This document shows, piece after piece, positions 1 to 6,301 of a DNA stretch of 8,239 nucleotides. Numbering within the stretch: the first letter of the stretch is position 1; each line of letters starts with the position of its first letter. The translations under genes and the position numbers were made by a program. The notes under the pieces are model-generated. The model searched no databases. It worked only from the letters and a program-made list of their open reading frames with translations, and was not told the DNA's origin. The DNA is from CANRIN01 sp964493515 (GTDB taxonomy: Bacteria; Bacillota; Clostridia; Oscillospirales; JAAYOS01), in contig CAZBNJ010000057.1 in NCBI GenBank assembly GCA_964493515.1, positions 1-8,239 of the forward strand, given 5' to 3'.

Positions 1-836
1 GACCATCCGTCGGTGACGCCGAACTCGCACCAGTCGGGCTGCTCCAGCCGCGCGTCGTAGTCCTCGCCGTCGTATATAGTGCTCATCGTCACCGGCGAGG
101 CGTGGCAGAGCCAGTCGCCGCCGCTGCCGATGACCCGCTCGCTGCCGTCCGCCATCTTGAGACGTATCTCGCAGAGGAACTCCATCCGCTCGCCGTACAG
201 GTCATACTGACGCGAGCCGTGCCCGGGAAGTCCGAACCGTCCCTTGAACCACGCGGGGGACAGCATCGCGCCGATGCGGTTCTTCTCCCTCAGCAGCGGC
301 GTCAGGTCGTAGGCGTACGCCAGGTCGCGGAAGTCGTAGCTGTGATAGCCGGGGGCGAGCAGCTCGTCGCCGACCTTTTCGCCGTTGAGGTACAGCTCAT
401 AGCTGCCGTGACAGGCGACATACGCCCTCGCCGAGACAACGCCCGACGCGTCAAAGTCGTGCGCCGCAAGGAAGTGAGCATCCTTGTCAAACGGCGAGGT
501 TATCCACTCCGCCTCCCACTTTTCGCCGCGCTTGCCGGTCTCAAACCACGCGACCTCGCTCGTTCCCTCGTCGCCGTAGTCCGACTTTGCCGAAACTCGC
601 CAGAAGTAGCGGGTGCGCGGCGCGGGCGACAGCTGCGGGACGTGGCAGAGCGGGTCGAGCGCCGCCCATCCGCTGTCGTACACAATATTGCTCATCGCCG
701 CGTCGGTCGCGATCTCCACGCGGCTCTCGACCGCCGTCTTTCCCTCGCCGGACGCGACCCAGCTCATCGACAGCGTGTCGCTCCGATGTCCGAAAAACTC
801 GTCGAAATGGTTCACTCTCAGGTTGGTTATCTTCAT
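1..836 (-). CDS. Alpha-L-rhamnosidase (GH78), N-terminal part, cut by window edge
   Basis: Enzymes of this family release terminal L-rhamnose from plant glycosides, pectin fragments or bacterial polysaccharides. The 278 visible residues match the family's N-terminal architecture. An Ig-like domain (about 1-105) carries the hallmark stretch around LSPAPRTRYFWRV (69-81) and ends in WFETGK. It is followed by WEAEWITSP and then the Bac_rhamnosid_N beta-sandwich (about 122-278), with YELYLNGEKVGDELLAPG (146-163), WFKGRFG (196-202) and IYDGEDYDAR (254-263). The catalytic (alpha/alpha)6 barrel and its acidic residues lie beyond position 1 and cannot be checked; full-length members are about 850-1000 residues. 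The ATG at 836 is preceded by AAAGGAG at 845-851, 8 nt away. There is no signal peptide, so the enzyme is probably cytoplasmic and acts on imported oligosaccharides. The gene is divergent from an AraC-type regulator, its likely controller. The family call is firm; the substrate is unknown. Confidence 0.9.
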   Translation of the reverse strand, partial: MKITNLRVNHFDEFFGHRSDTLSMSWVASGEGKTAVESRVEIATDAAMSNIVYDSGWAALDPLCHVPQLSPAPRTRYFWRVSAKSDYGDEGTSEVAWFETGKRGEKWEAEWITSPFDKDAHFLAAHDFDASGVVSARAYVACHGSYELYLNGEKVGDELLAPGYHSYDFRDLAYAYDLTPLLREKNRIGAMLSPAWFKGRFGLPGHGSRQYDLYGERMEFLCEIRLKMADGSERVIGSGGDWLCHASPVTMSTIYDGEDYDARLEQPDWCEFGVTDGW

Positions 837-873
837 CTGTTCAGCTCCTTTGCGGGTTTATGCCTTCAGCCTC

Positions 874-902
874 ATGGTACTGCAAAATCCAAGCCCAGAC
901 AA
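874..902 (-). promoter_or_regulatory. Candidate promoter of the rhamnosidase gene
   Basis: On the minus strand, TTGTCT (complement of 897-902) and TACCAT (complement of 874-879) are separated by exactly 17 bp and lie about 40 bp upstream of the GH78 start. Both hexamers match the sigma-A consensus at 4 of 6 positions, which fits an activator-dependent promoter. The possible operator element at 906-925 begins three bases upstream of the -35, a typical position for an AraC-family activator. The assignment is by eye only. Confidence 0.35.
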
Positions 903-905
903 TGA

Positions 906-970
906 CCTAATGTGGTATTTTGGTGGGCATATGCGGCATTTTACACCAATATGGTGCTACACTTTTGTGT
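906..970. promoter_or_regulatory. Possible AraC-family operator cluster in the divergent intergenic region
   Basis: This stretch holds several related short elements: CCTAATGTG (906-914) running into TATTTTGGTG (916-925), the 8-bp palindrome GCATATGC (927-934), and the near-palindrome CACCAATATGGTG (944-956). The last contains TATTGGTG on the minus strand and TATGGTG on the plus strand. ACACTTTTGTGT (959-970) follows as a small inverted repeat. CCTAATGTG and TATGGTG both recur upstream of the solute-binding protein gene at 3951-3974. The cluster lies between the two divergent promoters, with its right part over the regulator's -35 region, so it could serve both activation of the rhamnosidase and autoregulation. 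The repeats are seen directly; binding by the neighbouring regulator is inferred. Confidence 0.4.
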
Positions 971-977
971 GCTTCGA

Positions 978-986
978 TGTTATAAT
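978..986 (+). promoter_or_regulatory. Extended -10 promoter of the AraC-type regulator gene
   Basis: TGTTATAAT at 978-986 is a perfect extended -10 element (TGn followed by TATAAT). The -35 hexamer at the 17-bp position (958-963, TACACT) is poor, as is common for extended -10 promoters. Transcription would start near 993, giving a short leader with the AAGGAGG ribosome binding site at 1001-1007. The TATGGTG element at 950-956 lies next to the -35 region, which would allow the regulator to control its own gene. Confidence 0.6.
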
Positions 987-1014
987 CAAACCGAAGACAT
1001 AAGGAGGCGAGCAC

Positions 1015-1968
1015 ATGGAACGGTCTGAAATATGCGAAAAACTGCGCCGCTTTACCGCAACCAGCGTATACGCTCACGGCAGCCGTGAGTGGCGCGCAGG
1101 GCGGTTCAACATCACCACCGACGACGGCGACGAGCTGATGGACGTGCTTGAAATGATGACGCCCATCTCCTTTTCCACCCACTTCTCGACGCGCGCGATA
1201 CCCAGGCACTCGCACCCGCATTTCGAGCTGATGTATCTGCTGCGCGGACGGATAACCCACCGTCTTGACAGCGGCAACGTGACGATGGGCGAGGGCGATC
1301 TGCTGATGATGGCGCCGGATGAGTCGCACTCGGTGGACGCCTGCTCGGAGGACACCGTGGCGATAAACATAATGGTAAAGCCCGACTTCCTCACCGCCGC
1401 AATGCTGCGTTCGCTTGCACCGTGCAGCTCGATATACGAGATGCTCAGCGGCAGTCGAACCGGATATCTCCACCTTGCGGCTCGCGGCAGTCTGGAGGCG
1501 GAGCGCGCGGCGGACATGCTCATCAGCGAATTTCTCGACCCGGACGTGCTGTCGGCGGAGCTTGTCAAGTGTCACTTCATCGCGCTGATGTGCGCTTTAT
1601 ATCGCGCACAGTCGGGCGGCGAGGGTCGCGTATACACCCGAAAGAGCGACGGGCACTCAAACGTCACCTTCGTCCTCAGCTACATCGAAAAGAATTACGC
1701 CACCGCAACGCTCAACGAGGCCGCACGCCAGTTCGGCTACGACCGCAGCTATCTCTCAAAGCTCATCCGAAAGTACACCGGAAAGACGTTCATCGAGCTG
1801 AAGCACAGCTTCTGTGTCGAGAACGCAAAGCTGCTGCTTGAGGAGACAAAGCTGTCGGTACGCGAGATAAGCGAGCGCATCGGTTTTTCAAACGTCAGCT
1901 ACTTCTATGAGGTGTTTGGCTCGGAGTGCGGCATGACCCCCTCCGAGTGGCGGACAAGAAACGCGTAA
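1015..1968 (+). CDS. AraC-family transcriptional regulator with N-terminal cupin domain
   Basis: This 317-residue protein is probably a sugar-responsive transcription factor. The N-terminal half contains a cupin-like ligand pocket (about 52-115), with HSHPHFELMYLLRGRITH (65-82) and a glycine turn at MGEGDLLMMAPDESHS (91-106). The C-terminal 100 residues form the double helix-turn-helix of the AraC/XylS family. Helix pair one is around LNEAARQFGYDRSYLSKLIRK (233-253), and pair two is SVREISERIGFSNVSYFYEVF (281-301), closing with the family signature GMTPSEWR (306-313). The length is normal for the class. ATG 1015 follows AAGGAGG at 1001-1007 with 7 nt spacing. The gene is divergent from the GH78 rhamnosidase and ends in its own terminator, so it is probably monocistronic. 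It most likely activates the rhamnosidase gene in response to a rhamnose-containing or other plant-derived sugar; the inducer cannot be read from the sequence. Confidence 0.93.
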   Translation: MERSEICEKLRRFTATSVYAHGSREWRAGRFNITTDDGDELMDVLEMMTPISFSTHFSTRAIPRHSHPHFELMYLLRGRITHRLDSGNVTMGEGDLLMMAPDESHSVDACSEDTVAINIMVKPDFLTAAMLRSLAPCSSIYEMLSGSRTGYLHLAARGSLEAERAADMLISEFLDPDVLSAELVKCHFIALMCALYRAQSGGEGRVYTRKSDGHSNVTFVLSYIEKNYATATLNEAARQFGYDRSYLSKLIRKYTGKTFIELKHSFCVENAKLLLEETKLSVREISERIGFSNVSYFYEVFGSECGMTPSEWRTRNA

Positions 1969-1982
1969 AGCTCGAACCCTTC

Positions 1983-2016
1983 ACGACCTCGACCGCGCGT
2001 CGGGGTCGTTTTTCTT
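1983..2016 (+). terminator. Intrinsic terminator of the AraC-type regulator gene
   Basis: ACGACCTCGAC (1983-1993) pairs with GTCGGGGTCGT (1999-2009) around the loop CGCGC, forming 11 bp with one T-G wobble. It is followed by TTTTTCTT. It begins 14 bp after the regulator's TAA stop. Confidence 0.85.
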
Positions 2017-2019
2017 CGC

Positions 2020-2054
2020 AAAAATACCCGGTCTGCAAGAGACCGGGTATTTTT
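2020..2054. terminator. Bidirectional intrinsic terminator between convergent genes
   Basis: AAAAATACCCGGTCT (2020-2034) and AGACCGGGTATTTTT (2040-2054) are perfect 15-bp inverted arms around the loop GCAAG. Read from either strand, a GC-rich stem ends in a run of Ts, so it can stop both transcripts. Its main client is the solute-binding protein gene on the minus strand, whose stop codon lies at 2083-2085. It also backs up the regulator's own terminator. Confidence 0.9.
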
Positions 2055-2082
2055 TAAGGAGAATAGAATTCCTGTGTTCGAT

Positions 2083-3819
2083 TTAGCCAATGTACTGGCG
2101 ACGCTCGCTGTAACGGCTGAGAGCCGCTTGGTAGTAGCCTACCGCCTCTTCGATGTTCATCGAATTCACGGTGCTCACAAGCGTGTCGTAGGTGTCCACC
2201 GACTGCGCGCCGGTGATGACCGCGGCGATCCATTCGTTCACTGCGGTGTTGCAGTTTGCGAGTATGCCGGACGCCGACGCGCCCTCGTCGGCGGTCAGGG
2301 TGACCGATGCCGGCCACATATAGTCCGCACCGACCTCGTTCCAGGTGGTGGTGAAGTCAATGAGACGCTGCGGGGTGACGCACCACTCGCGGTTGAAGAT
2401 GCAGTAGGTCGGGCCGTTGTGTACCGCAAACTTGGTCTGTATGTAGGTCGGATTCTGGTACTTCTCCATCATCCACGGCTGATAGACCTCGAGGTTGCCG
2501 TCGCCGTTGGCGTCGGTCGGGTCGACGTAGTAGTGGGCGTTATTGTCGCCCTCTTCACCCTCTATCTGTCCCCAGTTGGCCGCGTGGATGCCCTCGTCGC
2601 TCCACGCATAGTCCCAATAGCGACAGGCAAGCTCGATATTCTCGCACTGGGTGGATATGCCCATCGAGTTGGACGGATTGACCTGCTCGGGCGTGCCGTT
2701 GCGGACGTGATAGTCGGTCAACCAGTTGTCGGAGGCGTTCTGCTTCGGGGTGGCTATCGCTACAAGCGAGAAGTCCGGGTCGGGCTGAAGCTCGCTCGTT
2801 GCGGCAGCGCCGGCAAACATATCCGCCATCGTGTATATGAACTCGCCCGAACCGACCTCGCTGTTGACCCAGCGATCTTCGGGGATGGCGAATGCCGCGT
2901 CGGCGACATAGTTGGTATTTATCAGGCCCTCGGCGTACCACTCCGCCATAGTGCCGACATACTCCTTGAATCCGGGAGCAAGCGGCGAATAGGTCGCAAC
3001 GCCGTTCACGTTCATGATACCGCTGTTGTTGAAGTTCACGCTGGCCACGTTCCACGATCCGTTGACGCCGCCGCCGACCTGGAAGCCGCCGGAGGACAGC
3101 TCAAGCGGTCCGGAGTGGTCGTAGGTGTACTCCTTGAACGCCTTGAGCGCGTTGTGATAGCCCTCGATGGTCTCAACGTCCTTGATGGTCATGCCCGCGT
3201 CGCCCAGCCAGTCCTCACGGATGCCGAGTCCGATCCACGCCCCCTGTCCGGCGCTGAGTATGCAGTGTATGCCCCACAGGTTGCCCTGGTCGCTGACCGA
3301 CTGCATGAATATCTGCTCGGTCTCGTATACCTTAGCGCGGTAGTGAGGCATATAGTCGTTGACACAATCGTTAAGCGCGAGGATAACACCGTCGCTTATT
3401 GCCTTGTCCACGCCGCCGTCGTAATATCCCTTTATCGACTGGATGAAGTCGGGATAGTCGGCGGAAAGCACCATCGTCTGGAAGTTCTCCCGCTCACTGC
3501 CGCTTGCGGGATGCATGAAGTTGAGATGTACGTTCGTCTGCGCCTCCATCCACTGATAGAACGTGTTGTCCGCGTAGGTGGAGAAGTCCTCGAATGTCGA
3601 ACCGTTCGGCAGCCAGTAGTCAAAGGACACGGTGTCCTCTGTCAACGGCAGCTCGATCTCGGTCGGCGTGTCGATGTCGGTCGGCGCCTCGTAGCTCGGT
3701 GCGGTCGACGGCTCTCCGCTCGGTGTGCCGGTGGGGTTCTCCTCACCGTTTCCGCCGCAGCCCGCGAGCAGTCCGGCGCACATGAGAAGCGCAAGCAAAA
3801 GTGCAAAAGTGCGTTTCAT
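2083..3819 (-). CDS. LplA/YtcQ-type extracellular solute-binding lipoprotein (578 residues)
   Basis: This is predicted to be a membrane-anchored sugar-binding component of an ABC importer on the outer face of the cell membrane. The N-terminus is a lipoprotein signal: KR, a hydrophobic run, then the lipobox LAGC with the lipidated cysteine at residue 21. A Gly/Pro/Thr/Ser/Glu-rich linker follows to about residue 60. The mature body begins TVSFDYWLPNGSTF and continues with the periplasmic-binding fold features of the large (about 500-580 residue) LplA/YtcQ group, for example WMEAQTNVHLNFMHP, VLSADYPDFIQSIKGYY and RYWDYAWSDEGIHAANWG. DANGDGN near residue 435 resembles a calcium-binding loop. The start at 3819 is chosen over an upstream in-frame ATG at 3939 because it has AGGAGGGA at 3825-3832 and opens the signal peptide. 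The gene is flanked by terminators and stands alone, with no permeases. The substrate is unknown; a plant or rhamnose-containing oligosaccharide is inferred from context. Confidence 0.88.
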   Translation of the reverse strand: MKRTFALLLALLMCAGLLAGCGGNGEENPTGTPSGEPSTAPSYEAPTDIDTPTEIELPLTEDTVSFDYWLPNGSTFEDFSTYADNTFYQWMEAQTNVHLNFMHPASGSERENFQTMVLSADYPDFIQSIKGYYDGGVDKAISDGVILALNDCVNDYMPHYRAKVYETEQIFMQSVSDQGNLWGIHCILSAGQGAWIGLGIREDWLGDAGMTIKDVETIEGYHNALKAFKEYTYDHSGPLELSSGGFQVGGGVNGSWNVASVNFNNSGIMNVNGVATYSPLAPGFKEYVGTMAEWYAEGLINTNYVADAAFAIPEDRWVNSEVGSGEFIYTMADMFAGAAATSELQPDPDFSLVAIATPKQNASDNWLTDYHVRNGTPEQVNPSNSMGISTQCENIELACRYWDYAWSDEGIHAANWGQIEGEEGDNNAHYYVDPTDANGDGNLEVYQPWMMEKYQNPTYIQTKFAVHNGPTYCIFNREWCVTPQRLIDFTTTWNEVGADYMWPASVTLTADEGASASGILANCNTAVNEWIAAVITGAQSVDTYDTLVSTVNSMNIEEAVGYYQAALSRYSERRQYIG

Positions 3820-3824
3820 TTCGG

Positions 3825-3832
3825 TCCCTCCT
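3825..3832 (-). promoter_or_regulatory. Ribosome binding site fixing the start of the solute-binding protein
   Basis: AGGAGGGA on the minus strand ends 5 nt before the ATG at 3819. It settles the start: the reading frame is open upstream to an ATG at 3939, but those 40 extra codons cover the promoter region and would place a charged segment before the signal peptide. Confidence 0.85.
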
Positions 3833-3844
3833 GATTTTAATTCG

Positions 3845-3858
3845 GTGTATTCACCATA
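3845..3858 (-). promoter_or_regulatory. TATGGTG-N4-CAC element near the predicted transcription start of the solute-binding protein gene
   Basis: The minus strand reads TATGGTGAATACAC here, just downstream of the candidate -10. The same TATGGTG-N4-CAC pattern occurs at 3961-3974, and a version with 3 nt spacing occurs at 950-962 in the regulator's promoter region. A site in this position would fit repression, or it may be a chance match. Confidence 0.25.
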
Positions 3859-3863
3859 CCGAT

Positions 3864-3893
3864 ATTTTAGCTTTTCAGGGGGTCGGAAAACAA
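3864..3893 (-). promoter_or_regulatory. Candidate promoter of the solute-binding protein gene
   Basis: On the minus strand, TTGTTT (complement of 3888-3893) and TAAAAT (complement of 3864-3869) are 18 bp apart and lie about 45 bp upstream of the start codon. The hexamers match the sigma-A consensus at 4 and 5 of 6 positions. A weaker alternative further upstream uses TTGAGA and TATGCG with 17 bp spacing in the 3895-3925 region. Confidence 0.5.
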
Positions 3894-3950
3894 TCCGCAT
3901 AACCCACGAACTTGGTCGTCTCAATTCGTGCAATTCCAATTTTGCGAACT

Positions 3951-3975
3951 CCTAATGTGTTATGGTGTGTTCACA
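3951..3975. promoter_or_regulatory. Possible operator shared with the AraC/rhamnosidase intergenic region
   Basis: CCTAATGTG (3951-3959) followed by TTATGGTG repeats the arrangement at 906-925, where CCTAATGTG is followed by GTATTTTGGTG. Both copies have the same orientation relative to the minus-strand genes they precede. TATGGTGTGTTCAC (3961-3974) contains the small palindrome TGTGTTCACA (3966-3975). The element lies about 58 bp upstream of the candidate -35. The inference is that the AraC-type regulator controls this gene too; the similarity is short and unproven. Confidence 0.4.
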
Positions 3976-3983
3976 ATAGTGCA

Positions 3984-4022
3984 AAAACAGTGCCGCAACG
4001 AACACATGATTCGTTGCGGCAC
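3984..4022 (-). terminator. Intrinsic terminator downstream of the SLH/nucleotidase-like gene
   Basis: GTGCCGCAACGAA (3990-4002) and TTCGTTGCGGCAC (4010-4022) are perfect 13-bp inverted arms around a 7-nt loop. On the minus strand the stem is followed by TGTTTTTGC, a T-tract of five. It lies about 95 bp past the stop of the gene ending at 4118 and insulates the solute-binding protein promoter from read-through. Confidence 0.88.
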
Positions 4023-4117
4023 AAGGCTTTACAGTCGGTAAATTTCACTCACCCACGCATATCGACCATTCACTTTTCACAAAAAGTCAACCGCCGACAT
4101 AGCGGCACGACGCGCAC

Positions 4118-6232
4118 TTAGTCAATGTGCGCGCCAATGTTGTACGCCTGCGCCACGGCGTCGTAGTTCATCAGCAGCACCGCAAGCTCCGCGCGGTTCG
4201 CCTCGCGCTTAGGCTCGATGGCGCCGTCCTCGGTCGTGTCGAGTATGCCGTTTGCGTAAGCCCACGCGACCGCCGTCGACGCATAGTCGAATATCTCACC
4301 CTCGTCGGCGAAGGTAAAGTCTGCGGTCAGGTCGTTCGGTGAGCCGCAGAGTCGCCAGAGTATCGTTGCCGCGTCCTCGCGGGTGACCGGGTCGTCGCAG
4401 CCGAACACTCCGCCGCCATAGCCCTTGATGGCTCCGGTCGACTGCGCCCACGCTATCGCGTCGAGATACCAGCTCTCGTCCGCGTCGGTGAAGGTGGTCG
4501 CGTCCTCGACCTCCGGCTCACCGGCGTAGCGCCAGAGCACCGTCGCAAAGGTCGCGCGGGTCATCGGGGCATTCGGCTCGAATCTGCCCTCGCCGGTGCC
4601 GTTCATCAGCTTCTGCTCGCTGACGAACCTGATGGCGTCGAGGTAGATCGGCTCGGCGGGAAGGTCGACATAGCCCTCTATCGAAATGCGTCCCTGCGGC
4701 TCGGCGTAGCGTTCGTCTATGACGCCGCCCAGCTCGCGCTCGATGTACGACATAACGACGTCGCGCACCGTCGCCGTGGTTATCGCGCAGCGCGCGTCCT
4801 CCTGCTGCGCCTCCTTGAGGACATAGGACGAGTCCATGCCGTTGTAGTTCGCGTTGGAGGTTATGACGGCGTAGGTCGCGGTCTCGTCAAACACCGCGCC
4901 GTTCACGCCCGTGACGCTCACGCGCTGTACCGAATCCGCGCGCCGCCAGTGCTCGCCGTACCTCTCGCCCGCGTCGAACTCCGCGCCGATGTCGAGCGTA
5001 TACTCAAGTCCGCTGACCTGCATAAACGAGTTTGTAGCCGACGCCGTGCGTCCGGTGTAGGGCAGCCCCTGCGACGCAGCCTCCAGCGCCTCGACGAGCT
5101 GCGCGCCGGTGAGGTATACGACGGCGACCCTGTTCGGGTAGGGCAGTACCGCCGCGAGGTCGGTCGAGGTGACAAGTCCGGGCCGTATGTCCGCCCTGAG
5201 ATTGCCGCCGTTCCACAGCGCGACGACGTGGGCGTCGTCCACCGCTATCCGGCCGCTCGCCTCGAAGTATTTCTCGATATCTCCGTCGGTCGCAAACCAA
5301 CGCAGCGCGTCGGCCCACAGGTCGCCGAGGTTGGTCTCTCCCTTGCACGCCGCCTGCTCCGCGCCGTAGAGCCTCACTTCGCTCTGCACGGCGGGCGCGT
5401 CCTTCTGCGCGGCCTTTACCTCGGCAACGCGCGCCGCGACCGTCGCGTCGACCGGCGAATCGGCGTCAAGCTCCACCGTTTCGGGCAGATAGGTTCCGGA
5501 GTTGTTCACTATCGAGCCGTCCTTCGTGTAGAACCAAACCTCGACCGACGTGTCCTCTGACGGGTCGGCGACGAGGGTGATAATCTGCGCGTTCGACGAC
5601 GCGAGCATGGCGTCGTTCATCGCCAAGTTCTCCGCCTCTCCGTCGAGCAGCATGTACCCCGCGAATATCGAATCGGCGGCAAAGCTCCTGGGCGTCGAAA
5701 ACGCGGTCGCGCCGACGAAGGTTATCTCAAAGCCCGCCTTGGTCTCGACCGTGTACGACGGCTCAAACGCAAAGTCGTAGTCCGCGCCAAGCACATTGTA
5801 GGTGACAAGTTTCACGCCGTCCGACGCGGCAAAGTCGAGCAGCGTTCTGTACTGCACGAGGTCGCCGTGATTTTCGGTGCCGACGGTCGCGTTTCCCCAG
5901 TCGAACTCGTGCTCGCCTATGCCCGCAACGTCGTAGCCGACAAGGTTCATAAGCTCGATTATCGTCTCGCCTAAATCGCTTGCGGCGTAGACGCTTCCGC
6001 TCAGGAAGTTGCCGCCGTCGGCGAGGATGACCTCAAGCCCTTGGCTCTCGTAGTCGGCTTTCAGCGCGGCGATCTGCGGGTAGACGTCGACGTCGCCACG
6101 GACGTTGCTTGTGACGATGACCGCCACCGCCGCGCCCTGCGGCACCGTCGGCGCGTCCGCCGCGAACGCTCCTGCGGCAAGGCCGAGACAGAGCGCCAGT
6201 GTCAAAACAATGCTCAAAAACTTCTTCATCAT
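4118..6232 (-). CDS. Secreted UshA/5'-nucleotidase-like protein with three SLH domains and a degenerate active site
   Basis: This 704-residue exported protein starts with MMKK and a signal peptide ending near AFA-AD (residues 22-26). Residues 35-260 follow the metallophosphatase half of 5'-nucleotidase/UshA proteins, and 285-515 follow the 5'-nucleotidase C-terminal domain: LGDLWADALRW (302-312), NGGNLR (341-346), VLPYPN, SFMQVSGLEYTLD, YAVITSNANYNG. Three S-layer homology domains occupy about 521-572, 579-632 and 640-692, so it should attach to secondary cell-wall polymers. Oddly, the metal-site motifs are changed: the usual TNDxHG is TSNVRG (41-46), DxGD is DGGN (72-75), GNHEFD is GEHEFD (106-111), and the later histidine motifs are not visible. 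Catalysis therefore looks lost. AAGGAG (6238-6243) is 5 nt from the first ATG and 8 nt from the second (6229), so either may be used. The gene follows the esterase gene by 69 bp with no terminator between. Its function is unknown; ligand binding or a structural wall role is inferred. Confidence 0.87.
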   Translation of the reverse strand: MMKKFLSIVLTLALCLGLAAGAFAADAPTVPQGAAVAVIVTSNVRGDVDVYPQIAALKADYESQGLEVILADGGNFLSGSVYAASDLGETIIELMNLVGYDVAGIGEHEFDWGNATVGTENHGDLVQYRTLLDFAASDGVKLVTYNVLGADYDFAFEPSYTVETKAGFEITFVGATAFSTPRSFAADSIFAGYMLLDGEAENLAMNDAMLASSNAQIITLVADPSEDTSVEVWFYTKDGSIVNNSGTYLPETVELDADSPVDATVAARVAEVKAAQKDAPAVQSEVRLYGAEQAACKGETNLGDLWADALRWFATDGDIEKYFEASGRIAVDDAHVVALWNGGNLRADIRPGLVTSTDLAAVLPYPNRVAVVYLTGAQLVEALEAASQGLPYTGRTASATNSFMQVSGLEYTLDIGAEFDAGERYGEHWRRADSVQRVSVTGVNGAVFDETATYAVITSNANYNGMDSSYVLKEAQQEDARCAITTATVRDVVMSYIERELGGVIDERYAEPQGRISIEGYVDLPAEPIYLDAIRFVSEQKLMNGTGEGRFEPNAPMTRATFATVLWRYAGEPEVEDATTFTDADESWYLDAIAWAQSTGAIKGYGGGVFGCDDPVTREDAATILWRLCGSPNDLTADFTFADEGEIFDYASTAVAWAYANGILDTTEDGAIEPKREANRAELAVLLMNYDAVAQAYNIGAHID

Positions 6233-6301
6233 CTTTTCTCCTTGTGGAGTCAGCTCCGGACCCGCTCGGCGGATCTGCCTTGCCGTATCTCTTTTAGAGC
6301 G

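Noticed and set aside
858..875. Five-codon leader reading frame upstream of the rhamnosidase gene
   Set aside because: It has no ribosome binding site and its start overlaps the candidate -10, so it is probably not transcribed in full.
102..905. 267-residue open frame on the plus strand
   Set aside because: It is antisense to the rhamnosidase N-terminus, whose minus-strand frame shows unmistakable GH78 motifs.
907..1575. 222-residue open frame on the minus strand overlapping the regulator gene
   Set aside because: It is antisense to the AraC-type gene and runs through its promoter region; no domain is recognisable.
2074..3834. 586-residue open frame on the plus strand
   Set aside because: It lies fully antisense to the binding lipoprotein gene. 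Its translation is Val/Arg/Gly-rich low-complexity sequence without recognisable motifs, and such long shadow frames are expected opposite GC-rich genes.
3820..3939. Forty-codon N-terminal extension of the binding lipoprotein from an upstream ATG
   Set aside because: It would bury the signal peptide and lipobox behind charged residues and cover the candidate promoter. The ATG at 3819 has a strong ribosome binding site.
4072..4087. Small A/T hairpin ACTTTT-CACA-AAAAGT downstream of the SLH gene
   Set aside because: The stem is only six weak base pairs with no following T-run. The strong terminator at 3984-4022 already explains termination.
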